Of a DNA stretch of 64,000 nucleotides, positions 1 to 6,956 are shown piece after piece. A program made the translations under genes and the position numbers. Source of the DNA: Haloarcula amylolytica JCM 13557 (GTDB lineage: Archaea > Halobacteriota > Halobacteria > Halobacteriales > Haloarculaceae); contig NZ_AOLW01000007.1 in assembly GCF_000336615.1 (NCBI RefSeq), forward strand, positions 62,001 to 126,000, read 5' to 3'. How positions within the stretch are numbered: position 1 is the stretch's first letter; the number at the start of each line of letters is the position of its first letter. The notes beneath the pieces are model-generated. The model did not search any database, was not told where the DNA came from, and was given only the letters and a program-made list of their open reading frames with translations.

Positions 1-8
1 CCTCAAGA

Positions 9-281
9 ATGGTCGCAAAGTGCATTCGTCGGTGGGAATATTTAGACGTTATTACAGATATCCCTGCCAGTAAGGATCAGATTAATGATGGAAGTAAGTC
101 ATACAGATTTAGATCAAAATTTGAGCGGCCGAAACGGATATTATTAGAGGGAATTGACGTTTACGGGAATTACGAAGATATGTCGGTAGAATTACAGGTA
201 AAAATCGAAGCGATGCGAGAGATTCTTCAAGACTTCTACGATGATGTTGGCCCCCAATCTCCTTTAGACAAGTTTGCGTAA
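9..281 (+). CDS. hypothetical protein, possibly the C-terminal part of a longer gene
   Basis: This is a 90-residue acidic and basic mixed ORF in the AT-rich accessory region. The frame stays open to the left edge of the window, so the ATG at 9 may be internal and the real gene may start outside. I recognise no domain. No signal peptide or membrane segment is visible. It lies upstream of the Orc1-like gene on the same strand, with about 150 bp between them that carry the Orc1 promoter. Confidence 0.45.
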   Translation: MVAKCIRRWEYLDVITDIPASKDQINDGSKSYRFRSKFERPKRILLEGIDVYGNYEDMSVELQVKIEAMREILQDFYDDVGPQSPLDKFA

Positions 282-396
282 CAATCAGATGCCTCTGACT
301 ATATCGTACAATCTCATACCCATTTCTGATGTCGCAGAGGACTCATTAAGCATACGTTCTGGATTGCTTCTCTCTCTCCCGGAAGTGTCGCATCTG

Positions 397-404
397 TTTA
401 TATA
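397..404 (+). promoter_or_regulatory. TATA box of the Orc1-like gene
   Basis: The sequence TTTATATA is centred about 30 nt upstream of the ATG at 431. That is the spacing expected for a leaderless archaeal transcript and supports this ATG as the true start. Confidence 0.6.
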
Positions 405-430
405 CCCGCCTGTTCTCACCCACACCCAGG

Positions 431-1504
431 ATGATCGCCGACCCTGCTGTCTTCGACGATGAGCACCTCCCGCGTCGCCTCCTCCATCGAGAAGCCGCTG
501 TTGACCACCTTTCCCGTGCGTGGGAACCGGCACTTGGTGGTGATCAGGCCCACGACGTACTGATTCACGGCCCACCTGGTGTAGGAAAGACAGCGCTGAC
601 CAAACACTCTCTACAGAAGCTTACCGGACACGCCGACGTTCAGACAGCCCACGTTCGCTGTCTCGGGAAAACGACCGCCGGTGTTGTCCGCTCAGTTCTT
701 CACGATCTCCCTGGTAGCGACCCGTCGGTGAACGTCCCTCGTGAGGATCTTTGTATCCAGCTCCAAGAGCGCGTCACCAGTCCGGTGATCGTTGTCCTCG
801 ACGAGGCTGACGGTCTCCCATCGACTGATGCACTGGACCGGCTGGTAGATGTCGAGAACCTATCTGTCGTCGTTATCTGCCACGACCCAGATGAGTGGCT
901 ATCTCGAATTGATGGGAGACTCCGGCGACGGCTGTCATTCGCCGAATTCGGTCTGGACCGCTACAGTGTCGACGAGCTGGCGGACATTCTCGAAGCACGA
1001 GCGAACCTTGGGCTTCCGTCAGAATCGATCACCCGCGAGCAGTTGGAGACAATAGCTGATGAGGTGGCTGGCGTTGCACGGAATGGGATACAGGCACTTC
1101 GACAGGCCGCGACTCGGGCTGAGGAACTGCAACACGACCGGATTACTGACGAAGATGTGAGCGAGTCGTTCGAGCGGGCACGACGAAACATCCGTGAGTT
1201 GAATCTGGAGTCACTGCCGTTCCATCATCAACTGCTGTACGAACTGATTCGTATGGGCGATGGGCTGGAGGCAGGCGAACTACACGACCGGTACGAAGCC
1301 GTTGCTGACCAAGCGTACCATGGGCGTGAGCAGACTCCGATCTCGGAGCGGTCGAGGCGACTGAAACTATCGAAGCTGGAGAGTTACGACTTGATTGAGG
1401 TAGAAGGAGAAAATAGGCACCGATCATATACAGCCAGTGATAAACGGGTAGAACCAGCTATCCGAGTGAATTTGAAACTTAACTCTAACAACTACTGCCA
1501 GTGA
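431..1504 (+). CDS. Orc1/Cdc6-family AAA+ ATPase (replication initiator-like)
   Basis: This is a 357-residue AAA+ protein. Walker A (GPPGVGKT) is at residues 47-54 and Walker B (VVLDEADG) at about 121-128, followed by a sensor-1-like stretch and an arginine-rich segment near residue 165. The C-terminal third (from about residue 255) fits the winged-helix domain that binds origins. Orc1/Cdc6 proteins of this family recognise origins and load the helicase; haloarchaea carry many paralogs, and plasmids and proviruses often have their own. It is shorter than the usual chromosomal copies of roughly 400 residues. Neighbours (orphans, repressor, integrase) suggest it is the replication protein of an integrated element. 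No origin repeats were recognised beside it. Confidence 0.85.
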   Translation: MIADPAVFDDEHLPRRLLHREAAVDHLSRAWEPALGGDQAHDVLIHGPPGVGKTALTKHSLQKLTGHADVQTAHVRCLGKTTAGVVRSVLHDLPGSDPSVNVPREDLCIQLQERVTSPVIVVLDEADGLPSTDALDRLVDVENLSVVVICHDPDEWLSRIDGRLRRRLSFAEFGLDRYSVDELADILEARANLGLPSESITREQLETIADEVAGVARNGIQALRQAATRAEELQHDRITDEDVSESFERARRNIRELNLESLPFHHQLLYELIRMGDGLEAGELHDRYEAVADQAYHGREQTPISERSRRLKLSKLESYDLIEVEGENRHRSYTASDKRVEPAIRVNLKLNSNNYCQ

Positions 1505-1592
1505 TACTTGTCTTATCAGAACACATAGAAAGCGACCAAGTATACCCAAGCACTAATTTAGTCAGTTGTAGCTATCCGTTGACTTGCTGGGA

Positions 1593-2375
1593 CTAAGACT
1601 GCGGATCTGGGAGGTGATTTGGAATGATATCACTAAAGAACTCATAATGGGTGCTTCCCAGACCTGGCCAGCTCAAGTGATTTCCCAGAGAGACAACATC
1701 GAACGAATCAGTCTCACCGGTTCTGAGCGAGGTAGAGATCACATCTGACTCTCTCTCATCACTATAATCAAAGTCCTTAGCTTCATATTCTGCATTCAGT
1801 GTCACCTCATAACCGAATTCTTCGATCATCTCAAAGCTAAGGTCTTTCGACATAATCACCACTGTATCCGGATCTACTTTCTCTAACACCTCTTTATTCG
1901 TCTCCCGGCAGAACTCTTCATAAGCCTGAACCGCATCTTGGTCCTCTACAGCGTTGAGGACACTACTGTGGGAATCCGAAGTACTAGACCGTAGGAAATA
2001 TCGGTTCATTTCTACGACCTCACTCAATAATTCGGGTTCATTATTGAAGATGCATCGCTTGACCGTCGATTTGTGACGGTAGTCTACTGAATCGTCTTCT
2101 AAGTGTGTCAAATGTCGCATAGAGAAGCCATCTGGGTAGTTATGGAGACTTTTGTGATAGACCTCTCCAGTCTCTTCATCTTCTGTGATGTGTTTCTGCT
2201 TATAATTGGGGTTATACCCGATCAATAGAATTGATCTCTCGTCTGTGATTGGGCTTTTAAATACTTCAAATCCAGCTTCCCGAAACCCGAAGTCCGATTC
2301 CCAAATGTCGTACATTTCAGTGACTTTCTCTTGTGTCCAGTCTTTATATCTCATAATTATCCAGATACATACCAT
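1593..2375 (-). CDS. hypothetical protein, possible uracil-DNA-glycosylase-like fold
   Basis: This 260-residue protein has unusually AT-rich codon use compared with the core genes. Three stretches occur in the order seen in the uracil-DNA glycosylase superfamily: LLIGYNPN (residues about 50-57, like the GxNP motif A), a middle strand VVIMSKDLSFEMIEEFG, and near the C-terminus VVSLGNHLSWPG in the place of the HPS motif B. The histidine-serine pair there is separated by one residue. This is an inference from motif order only, and the fold is unproven. The ATG at about 2351 (MRYKDWTQEK) is a likelier start than the first codon. It stands alone on the minus strand, and the composition suggests recent acquisition. 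Confidence 0.45.
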   Translation of the reverse strand: MVCIWIIMRYKDWTQEKVTEMYDIWESDFGFREAGFEVFKSPITDERSILLIGYNPNYKQKHITEDEETGEVYHKSLHNYPDGFSMRHLTHLEDDSVDYRHKSTVKRCIFNNEPELLSEVVEMNRYFLRSSTSDSHSSVLNAVEDQDAVQAYEEFCRETNKEVLEKVDPDTVVIMSKDLSFEMIEEFGYEVTLNAEYEAKDFDYSDERESDVISTSLRTGETDSFDVVSLGNHLSWPGLGSTHYEFFSDIIPNHLPDPQS

Positions 2376-2579
2376 TCACAAAATACTACTGCAAAATATT
2401 CACTGAGAGGATGCAACTATTACTAATTACGAATTAGCCGCTTCTCAAACTCCCTCAACTAAACAATGCCGTGTTGCTCAATGCGATAGATTTGGAATTT
2501 AATTCACTCTCTACCTTGGTGGTTTAAAATACCTAAACCGGTATTTTTATTGGGAACACTCCACCGAGTACAAGTCCCA
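2376..2579. other. AT-rich divergent intergenic region
   Basis: About 200 bp separate the starts of two divergent orphan genes. It is very AT-rich. The only clear structures are two TATA-like stretches (2523-2530 and 2542-2549) and an inverted repeat across them, annotated separately. Confidence 0.5.
2526..2547. promoter_or_regulatory. 8-bp inverted repeat over a promoter, candidate operator
   Basis: The arms AAAATACC (2526-2533) and GGTATTTT (2540-2547) are perfect complements with a 6-nt spacer. The right arm runs into a TATA-like TATTTTTA whose distance to the ATG at 2580 suits a leaderless start. A repressor bound here would block that promoter. Confidence 0.45.
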
Positions 2580-2951
2580 ATGATCGAAGAAACAACGTCT
2601 CGCCGCCGCTACGAGTGGTGTATTACGATTGAGACTGGTAGTGAAGATCTCGACTCTCTATACCAGGGATTTGAAAGCTCATCTGCACTCGGCAACCTCT
2701 TTGCTATGTGGCTAAAGGATCGAGGAGAAATATCAAAATGGTCCGATGCACGTCAGTTTGGCAAAATCGTAGTAAAATATAGCGATCTCACACCCCGTGT
2801 CATCGCAGTGTGGCTCGGTCTCTCTCCCGATACATTCTCGGCACAACCTGCTCCGGAAGGTGTGCCGGTTCCGGTCAAGCAAGCATTGTCCTGGCAGTTC
2901 ACTAGTCCAGATGGACACCCAATGACACTCGAACGGATCATCCGGGAATAG
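2580..2951 (+). CDS. hypothetical protein
   Basis: The ATG at 2580 gives 123 residues and fits a leaderless start below the TATA-like box near 2545; the frame also has a TTG ten codons upstream. I recognise no family. The sequence is soluble, tryptophan-rich (MWLKDRG, KWSD, VWLGLS, LSWQF) and has no membrane segment or cysteine cluster. It is followed 25 nt later by the pentapeptide-repeat gene on the same strand, so the two may share a transcript. Confidence 0.55.
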   Translation: MIEETTSRRRYEWCITIETGSEDLDSLYQGFESSSALGNLFAMWLKDRGEISKWSDARQFGKIVVKYSDLTPRVIAVWLGLSPDTFSAQPAPEGVPVPVKQALSWQFTSPDGHPMTLERIIRE

Positions 2952-2976
2952 AACCATCGGCTCAGAATCCTAAGAT

Positions 2977-3372
2977 ATGGCTACCAAAATTTCCAGTCAA
3001 CACATGCACATCCCAAATGACGACTTGACACCTGACGACATTCGCCCAGATGCAGACCTCAGTGGGGTATCTCTTGAGGATGCAAATCTCCATAACGCTG
3101 ACCTCTCTGGTGCAAATCTCTCTAATGCCACACTTCGAAAGGCAGACCTCACCAATGCAAATCTACAGCACGCAAATCTCAACACGGCAACTCTGTCTTA
3201 CGCAGATCTTTCTGGTGCAATTCTTTACGATGCTGACCTAGCCGGTGCAGATCTTCGATTCGCCACTCTAACTGGTGCGGATCTTCGGAAGACCGGCCTT
3301 TCACTCACCGAATTCAAAAAAGCAGGCGCGGCCGTCTGTGGGCAGGAAATACGCAGCGTAGAACACGAGTAG
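2977..3372 (+). CDS. pentapeptide-repeat protein
   Basis: This 131-residue protein holds about 15 tandem A(D/N)LXX pentapeptides from roughly residue 28 to 110 (for example [20 protein letters not shown]), which form a right-handed quadrilateral beta-helix. Some family members mimic DNA and bind gyrase, but most have no known role, so I assign none. The N-terminal 27 residues are polar and the C-terminus ends in a short non-repeat tail with one cysteine. It follows the 2580 gene closely on the same strand. Confidence 0.8.
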   Translation: MATKISSQHMHIPNDDLTPDDIRPDADLSGVSLEDANLHNADLSGANLSNATLRKADLTNANLQHANLNTATLSYADLSGAILYDADLAGADLRFATLTGADLRKTGLSLTEFKKAGAAVCGQEIRSVEHE

Positions 3373-3430
3373 ACTTCTCCCGGAAACCTAGCACCTTTTT
3401 AACCCGTTTCTTCCCCTCGGTCCACAGTGT

Positions 3431-3667
3431 ATGGAAGGCACAATCGAAGTCTACACTGGTGAGGAGGTGAACGTCGAGCACATCAAAGCTCTCGGGAACG
3501 GCGGTGCTCGGTTCGACATCACCGCTGAAGACGGCCGGAAGTGGCGCGTCGACGTGGCCCGCGACGGCGATACAGAGATCGTGACGAGCTGGCACGACGG
3601 CAAGTTAGCCGATCTCGAATTACCGGAGTGGGCCGGTGACGTGACGGCACGACTCGCGAGGGTCTAA
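3431..3667 (+). CDS. small conserved haloarchaeal-type hypothetical protein
   Basis: This is a 78-residue acidic protein with no cysteine cluster and no membrane segment. It has alternating short strands, as in a small beta-rich fold (GTIEVYTGEEV, ARFDITAEDG, KWRVDVARDG). Its base composition is closer to the core genome than that of the genes just upstream. A TATA-like TTTTTAA lies about 35 nt before the ATG. It converges with the repressor-like gene, whose end is 7 nt away. Function unknown. Confidence 0.6.
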   Translation: MEGTIEVYTGEEVNVEHIKALGNGGARFDITAEDGRKWRVDVARDGDTEIVTSWHDGKLADLELPEWAGDVTARLARV

Positions 3668-3674
3668 GAGAATG

Positions 3675-3974
3675 TCAGTCGGCGTCTTCGACGGGATCGA
3701 GTTCGCTGGCGTCGAGTTCCTCGTTGAGGAATGCACGCCCGTCATCGGTCAGTCGGTAGAGACCGCGCCCGATCTTCTCGACCAGCCCGTACTGGGTAAG
3801 CTCAGAGAGTCGATCACGGGCGTAGTTGGCAGCGGCTATGTCGAAAGTATCATCGAGAGCTTGGGGTGTCATGTTCCCTTCATCTCGAATCGTTTCCAGA
3901 ATGGCTTCGTCAGTCTGAGTCATCCAATCAGCACGCTGCCTGGGCACATCAAGCGGTGTGGCTGTGGAACTCAT
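3675..3974 (-). CDS. winged-helix protein resembling the PhiH1 repressor
   Basis: This 99-residue protein carries a winged helix-turn-helix from about residue 17 to 80. It opens with WMTQTDEAILETIRDEG, continues with a recognition-helix region around NYARDRLSEL, and closes with a wing GLYRLTDDG. This pattern is typical of the haloarchaeal PhiH1-repressor-like family, whose founder controls a temperate phage. It is transcribed away from a regulatory region containing an 18-bp palindrome (4030-4047), 56 nt upstream of its start, which could be its operator. The integrase further right supports a role as element repressor, though this is inferred. Confidence 0.75.
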   Translation of the reverse strand: MSSTATPLDVPRQRADWMTQTDEAILETIRDEGNMTPQALDDTFDIAAANYARDRLSELTQYGLVEKIGRGLYRLTDDGRAFLNEELDASELDPVEDAD

Positions 3975-4029
3975 AGGTGTATCGGTGCATTAGACATCTA
4001 TTTGCAATCACTTGTATCTCAGCGTAGTA

Positions 4030-4047
4030 GCACAGATTAATCTGTGC
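4030..4047. promoter_or_regulatory. perfect 18-bp palindrome, candidate repressor operator
   Basis: The sequence GCACAGATTAATCTGTGC equals its own reverse complement. It sits in the gap between the repressor-like gene (leftward) and the small genes and integrase (rightward), where a dimeric winged-helix repressor would be expected to bind. Confidence 0.6.
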
Positions 4048-4092
4048 AATTCACAGAAAAGTATTTCAGTAGAGGCGTTATACAGGTGAAGT

Positions 4093-4211
4093 GACCCGCC
4101 CATCGGACCAGAAAGGTCCGGCGTGCTGGCACACGCCGGGTGGGTCGTTTCCCGTTTGAGGCTTAGACGACCCATGAAGTACGAGAGCAAGCGGGCTATT
4201 GAAAGTAGCCC
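4093..4211 (+). other. cluster of nested inverted repeats, candidate structured RNA or leader
   Basis: An outer 9-bp stem (GACCCGCCC at 4093-4101 with GGGTGGGTC at 4138-4146, one G-U pair) encloses two hairpins: CGGACC/GGTCCG (4104-4109 and 4115-4120) and CCGGCGTG/CACGCCGG (4118-4125 and 4132-4139). The two inner arms overlap by three bases. A further stem GGGCTA/TAGCCC lies at 4193-4198 and 4206-4211. No ORF covers it convincingly. It may be a non-coding RNA, a structured 5' leader of the gene at 4266, or a replication or recombination site. Confidence 0.45.
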
Positions 4212-4249
4212 AACGACCAGCGGTATAGCTATTCGACAGACGATGCCAC

Positions 4250-4268
4250 GCGGGGGTGCGTCCGCGTG
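4250..4268 (+). promoter_or_regulatory. Shine-Dalgarno-like start region shared with the gene at 4888
   Basis: A 21-nt stretch at 4250-4270 (GCGGGGGTG, then CGTCCGC, then GTGAG) recurs with one substitution and one extra base at 4871-4892. Both end in a GTG start. It decides the start of the 4266 gene and shows that these element genes use leadered transcripts. Confidence 0.55.
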
Positions 4269-4526
4269 AGTCGTACAAGACGATTCGAGCAGGCTCGCGA
4301 TGCGATCCGTGTACTCGACAAGGTGGACGAGGTCACCATTCGGCGCGACGCCAGCGACGTGCCGGCGTTTATCAGAGTTCAATTGAAAGCCGAGGTGGCG
4401 CAGACAACCATCGGAATGACGGAGACGCTGAAGGAGTACGACTTAAAGCTCTGTCTTGCCGACGCAATTCGAGAACACATGGTTATCGGCGTTGCACCGA
4501 TGGACGAAGAGGTGTTTGCAGAATGA
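4266..4526 (+). CDS. hypothetical protein of the integrated element
   Basis: The GTG start at 4266 follows a GGGGGTG ribosome-binding-like motif and gives 86 residues. The protein is charged and helical with no recognised domain; it has one cysteine and no membrane segment. It is the first rightward gene after the palindrome and inverted-repeat region, and it converges with the zinc-ribbon gene 9 nt downstream. The shared start context with the 4888 gene suggests common control. Function unknown. Confidence 0.55.
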   Translation: MSRTRRFEQARDAIRVLDKVDEVTIRRDASDVPAFIRVQLKAEVAQTTIGMTETLKEYDLKLCLADAIREHMVIGVAPMDEEVFAE

Positions 4527-4534
4527 CGGCCGAG

Positions 4535-4822
4535 CTACCGCATCGCGTCGTCGATGAGTGCGTCGAGGTCGAGAGAATCAAGAAAGTCCTCGCTATCGGC
4601 CTGGATCTTTTTTCTGGTATCGTCGTCCCCCATCGCCAGGCTGTTGACGCTCTCTTTCAGGTGATCCGCGTCGAAATAGCAATCCGGACAGAGCGGAATC
4701 CAGACCGCACCAATGGGTGGGCCGAAGTCCCGTTCCTCTCTAAGATAGTCGGTCCAGTCAAAAGGAGGATTCAGTTCTCGGGGTGCAGGGCTATCGCCGC
4801 ACTTCGCACACGTTTCGCTCAT
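4535..4822 (-). CDS. small zinc-ribbon-like hypothetical protein
   Basis: This 95-residue protein has two cysteine pairs, CAKC at residues 5-8 and CPDC at about 46-49, the usual spacing for one zinc ribbon. Between them is a tryptophan- and proline-rich stretch. The C-terminal half is an acidic helix rich in Asp and Leu. It is transcribed leftward, away from the 4888-integrase pair, with a 65-bp divergent gap. Zinc ribbons of this size in haloarchaeal elements are usually of unknown function. Confidence 0.55.
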   Translation of the reverse strand: MSETCAKCGDSPAPRELNPPFDWTDYLREERDFGPPIGAVWIPLCPDCYFDADHLKESVNSLAMGDDDTRKKIQADSEDFLDSLDLDALIDDAMR

Positions 4823-4870
4823 CTGTCGAGTAGCACCAGTTTGGGCAAGTCAGTCTCACGTAATGAAAGT

Positions 4871-4890
4871 GCGGGAGGTGTGTCCGCGTG
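4871..4890 (+). promoter_or_regulatory. Shine-Dalgarno (GGAGGTG) and GTG start of the micro-ORF
   Basis: GGGAGGTG lies 7 nt upstream of the GTG at 4888. A strong ribosome-binding site is uncommon among the mostly leaderless genes here and supports translation of the 40-codon ORF. Confidence 0.6.
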
Positions 4891-5010
4891 AGCGACCGCG
4901 TTATCGAAGACGTGAACAAGTGCGAGACGGACGGCTGTGAGAACTTCTGTTATCCCGGTGAGTCCTGCTGTCTGGGCTGTTACCGGAAACGAAAGCGGGG
5001 GCGAGCATGA
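4888..5010 (+). CDS. 40-aa cysteine-rich microprotein overlapping the integrase gene
   Basis: This short ORF encodes six cysteines in 40 residues: C12, C17, C21, C28, C29 and C32. It ends in a basic tail (YRKRKRGRA). Its TGA overlaps the ATG of the integrase by 4 nt (ATGA), so the two are translationally coupled. It is preceded by a clear Shine-Dalgarno motif. Small proteins encoded with haloarchaeal pleolipovirus-type integrases can help excision. A similar helper role, or zinc-dependent DNA binding, is an inference. Confidence 0.6.
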   Translation: MSDRVIEDVNKCETDGCENFCYPGESCCLGCYRKRKRGRA

Positions 5011-6029
5011 GCGAGGATCTGATGGATCTCTCGCCGGGGGAAGGTATCGAGCGGTTCCTCCGACACCGCGAACCCTCCGTCCGCGAGAGTACGATGCGGA
5101 ACGCGAAGACGCGACTCCGGTTCTTCAGGGAGTGGTGTGAAGAGCGCGACATCGAGAACCTGAACAACCTCACCGGCCGCGATCTGGCCGATTTCGTGGC
5201 TTGGCGACGGGGTGACATCGCGGCGCTGACCCTCCAGAAGCAACTATCGACGATTCGCGAAGCGCTTCGATACTGGGCCGACATCGAGGGCGTTGACGAT
5301 GGGCTGGCTGAGAAGGTCCATGCTCCCGAGCTGCCCGACGGGGCCGAAAGCCGCGAAGTCCACCTGAGCGTAGACCGGGCACACCGGATACTCGAATACC
5401 TTCACGAGTACCGCTACGCGAGCCGGGATCACGTCGTCTTTCTGATCTTGTGGAAGACGGCGATGCGCCGGTCGGCCCTTCGGTCACTGGACGTTGACGA
5501 TCTTCGTCCCGACGACTACGCGCTGGTGCTGGAGCATCGAATCGACGAGGGAACGAAACTCAAAAACGGCGAAGACGGCGAGCGGTGGGTCTACCTTGGT
5601 CCGAGTGATTACCAGGTCGTCGACGATTATCTCGACAACCCGGACCGCTACGAACGAACCGACGACTACGGCCGCAAGCCACTCATTACCTCGCAGCACG
5701 GCCGGCCCACGGGTGACACTATCTACAAGTGGGTGAACAAGCTCACCCAGCCGTGCGTTCTCAATGGGTGTCCCCACGACGCTGACCCGTCGGACCCGTC
5801 GACCTGCGAGGCACTGGGTTCGCGTGCGGCCCACAGCAAGTGCCCTTCCTCTCGGTCACCCCACGGACTCCGGCGTGGCAGTATCACGTACCACCTGAAC
5901 AGCGACGTATCTCCGGAGATCGTCAGCGAGCGATGCGACGTATCGCTCGAAGTGCTGTACGAGCACTACGACGTGCGGACGAATCAGGAGAAAATGGCGG
6001 TTCGAAAGAAGCAACTGGAGCGAATCTAA
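5007..6029 (+). CDS. tyrosine recombinase / phage-type integrase
   Basis: This 340-residue protein has an N-terminal SAM-like core-binding domain (about residues 10-95) and a C-terminal catalytic domain. Visible catalytic residues are Arg154 in TAMRRSAL, His286 and Arg289 in HGLRRG, and a C-terminal tyrosine in LYEHYD (Tyr321 or Tyr318). An insert before the HxxR motif carries four cysteines (250, 255, 267, 279), a possible zinc site. Enzymes of this family cut and rejoin att sites to integrate or excise elements. It is coupled to the upstream 40-aa ORF. The next gene is core engB, so the element boundary probably lies within 6030-6190 or nearby. Confidence 0.9.
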   Translation: MSEDLMDLSPGEGIERFLRHREPSVRESTMRNAKTRLRFFREWCEERDIENLNNLTGRDLADFVAWRRGDIAALTLQKQLSTIREALRYWADIEGVDDGLAEKVHAPELPDGAESREVHLSVDRAHRILEYLHEYRYASRDHVVFLILWKTAMRRSALRSLDVDDLRPDDYALVLEHRIDEGTKLKNGEDGERWVYLGPSDYQVVDDYLDNPDRYERTDDYGRKPLITSQHGRPTGDTIYKWVNKLTQPCVLNGCPHDADPSDPSTCEALGSRAAHSKCPSSRSPHGLRRGSITYHLNSDVSPEIVSERCDVSLEVLYEHYDVRTNQEKMAVRKKQLERI

Positions 6030-6191
6030 CATGAAAGTTACCAAACACAACCCCCCGTTGTCGTGTAAATTTCAGACTACTACCCGGCGAGTCCATTCCG
6101 ACTTTTCATTGTTCCGAAGGGCCCCTGAGTACGGCTCGAAGCTACTGCAGACCGATCACGAACCCAGAAACCGCTGCATAGAGCCGGTGGA
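6030..6191. other. gap between integrase and engB, probable element boundary
   Basis: This 162-bp gap holds no ORF of note, no tRNA and no tRNA 3' fragment that I can recognise. If the element ends here, the att core should be in this stretch or in the 3' end of engB. Confidence 0.35.
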
Positions 6192-6809
6192 TCAGAAGAA
6201 CTGAAACAGGTCGTCCCGCTGGGCCTCGTGAAGGTGGTGCCGGACGGCCTCGTTCAGCGGCTCGACGGAGCCGCGCTTCGCGCTGATCGGCGCGATAGTC
6301 TCCTGCCACTGTTGCCATGGCGGGTGCAGTCCGAGTCGGTCACAGAGTTCGTTCAAGCGGTCGTCCTTGTCGTCGACCTTGTCCATCTTGTTGACGGCGA
6401 CGACGGGTTCGACGCCCACTTCTCGGAGGAAGTGAAACATCTCCACGTCGTGTGGGATCTCGTCGGGGCCGGAGTGGCGGTCGATGATGTCGATGACCGA
6501 CTTGCCGTCCACGACGAGGATGCCGACGAGGATGTTCTCGGCGTTCCGCTCGACGTACTGGACCACGTCGGTCTTGATTTCCTCGCGGACGTCTTCGGGG
6601 ACGCCTTTCATGTACCCGAAGCCGGGGAGGTCACTGATGACGAAATCGGCGCTGGCCCAGTCGAAGTGGTTGGGCGAACGCGTGACACCGGGTCGCTGGC
6701 CCGTGTCGAACGTGTGGCCCGTTATCTCGCGCATCAACGTCGATTTCCCGACGTTTGACCGACCGACGAGCACCACCTCGGCGTCCCGGTCCGGTCGTGA
6801 TTCGAACAT
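6192..6809 (-). CDS. engB: EngB/YihA-type GTPase
   Basis: This 205-residue TRAFAC GTPase shows G1 GRSNVGKST near residue 16, G3 DLPGFGY near residue 58 and G4 NKMDK near residue 140. The G5 region is ISAKRG. Length and motifs fit the EngB family, whose bacterial members help assemble the large ribosomal subunit; archaeal members are presumed to act similarly. The gene converges with the integrase gene. Its promoter faces that of the DUF389 gene across a 147-bp gap. Composition is core-like. Confidence 0.9.
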   Translation of the reverse strand: MFESRPDRDAEVVLVGRSNVGKSTLMREITGHTFDTGQRPGVTRSPNHFDWASADFVISDLPGFGYMKGVPEDVREEIKTDVVQYVERNAENILVGILVVDGKSVIDIIDRHSGPDEIPHDVEMFHFLREVGVEPVVAVNKMDKVDDKDDRLNELCDRLGLHPPWQQWQETIAPISAKRGSVEPLNEAVRHHLHEAQRDDLFQFF

Positions 6810-6956
6810 ACCCCGTGTACTCCGCCGGCGGGGAAAAGCGCGTCCGTTTCCCGAGGACCGACTGTTTCGCGATTCATAGCCGCGTCTCGCTCCAGTTCTG
6901 CACCCGGGACCCGCTAACTAGCCGCTTTTTTACCCTCGCGGGTCCCACCCGGAGCC

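Noticed and set aside
285-430. replication origin next to the Orc1-like gene
   Set aside because: I see the promoter but no repeated origin-recognition boxes or AT-rich unwinding array in this short gap.
2977-3372. Qnr-type gyrase protector
   Set aside because: The pentapeptide helix is there, but nothing in the sequence or its neighbours points to gyrase.
6030-6191. tRNA fragment as attachment site beside the integrase
   Set aside because: I searched for T-arm and acceptor sequences on both strands and found none.
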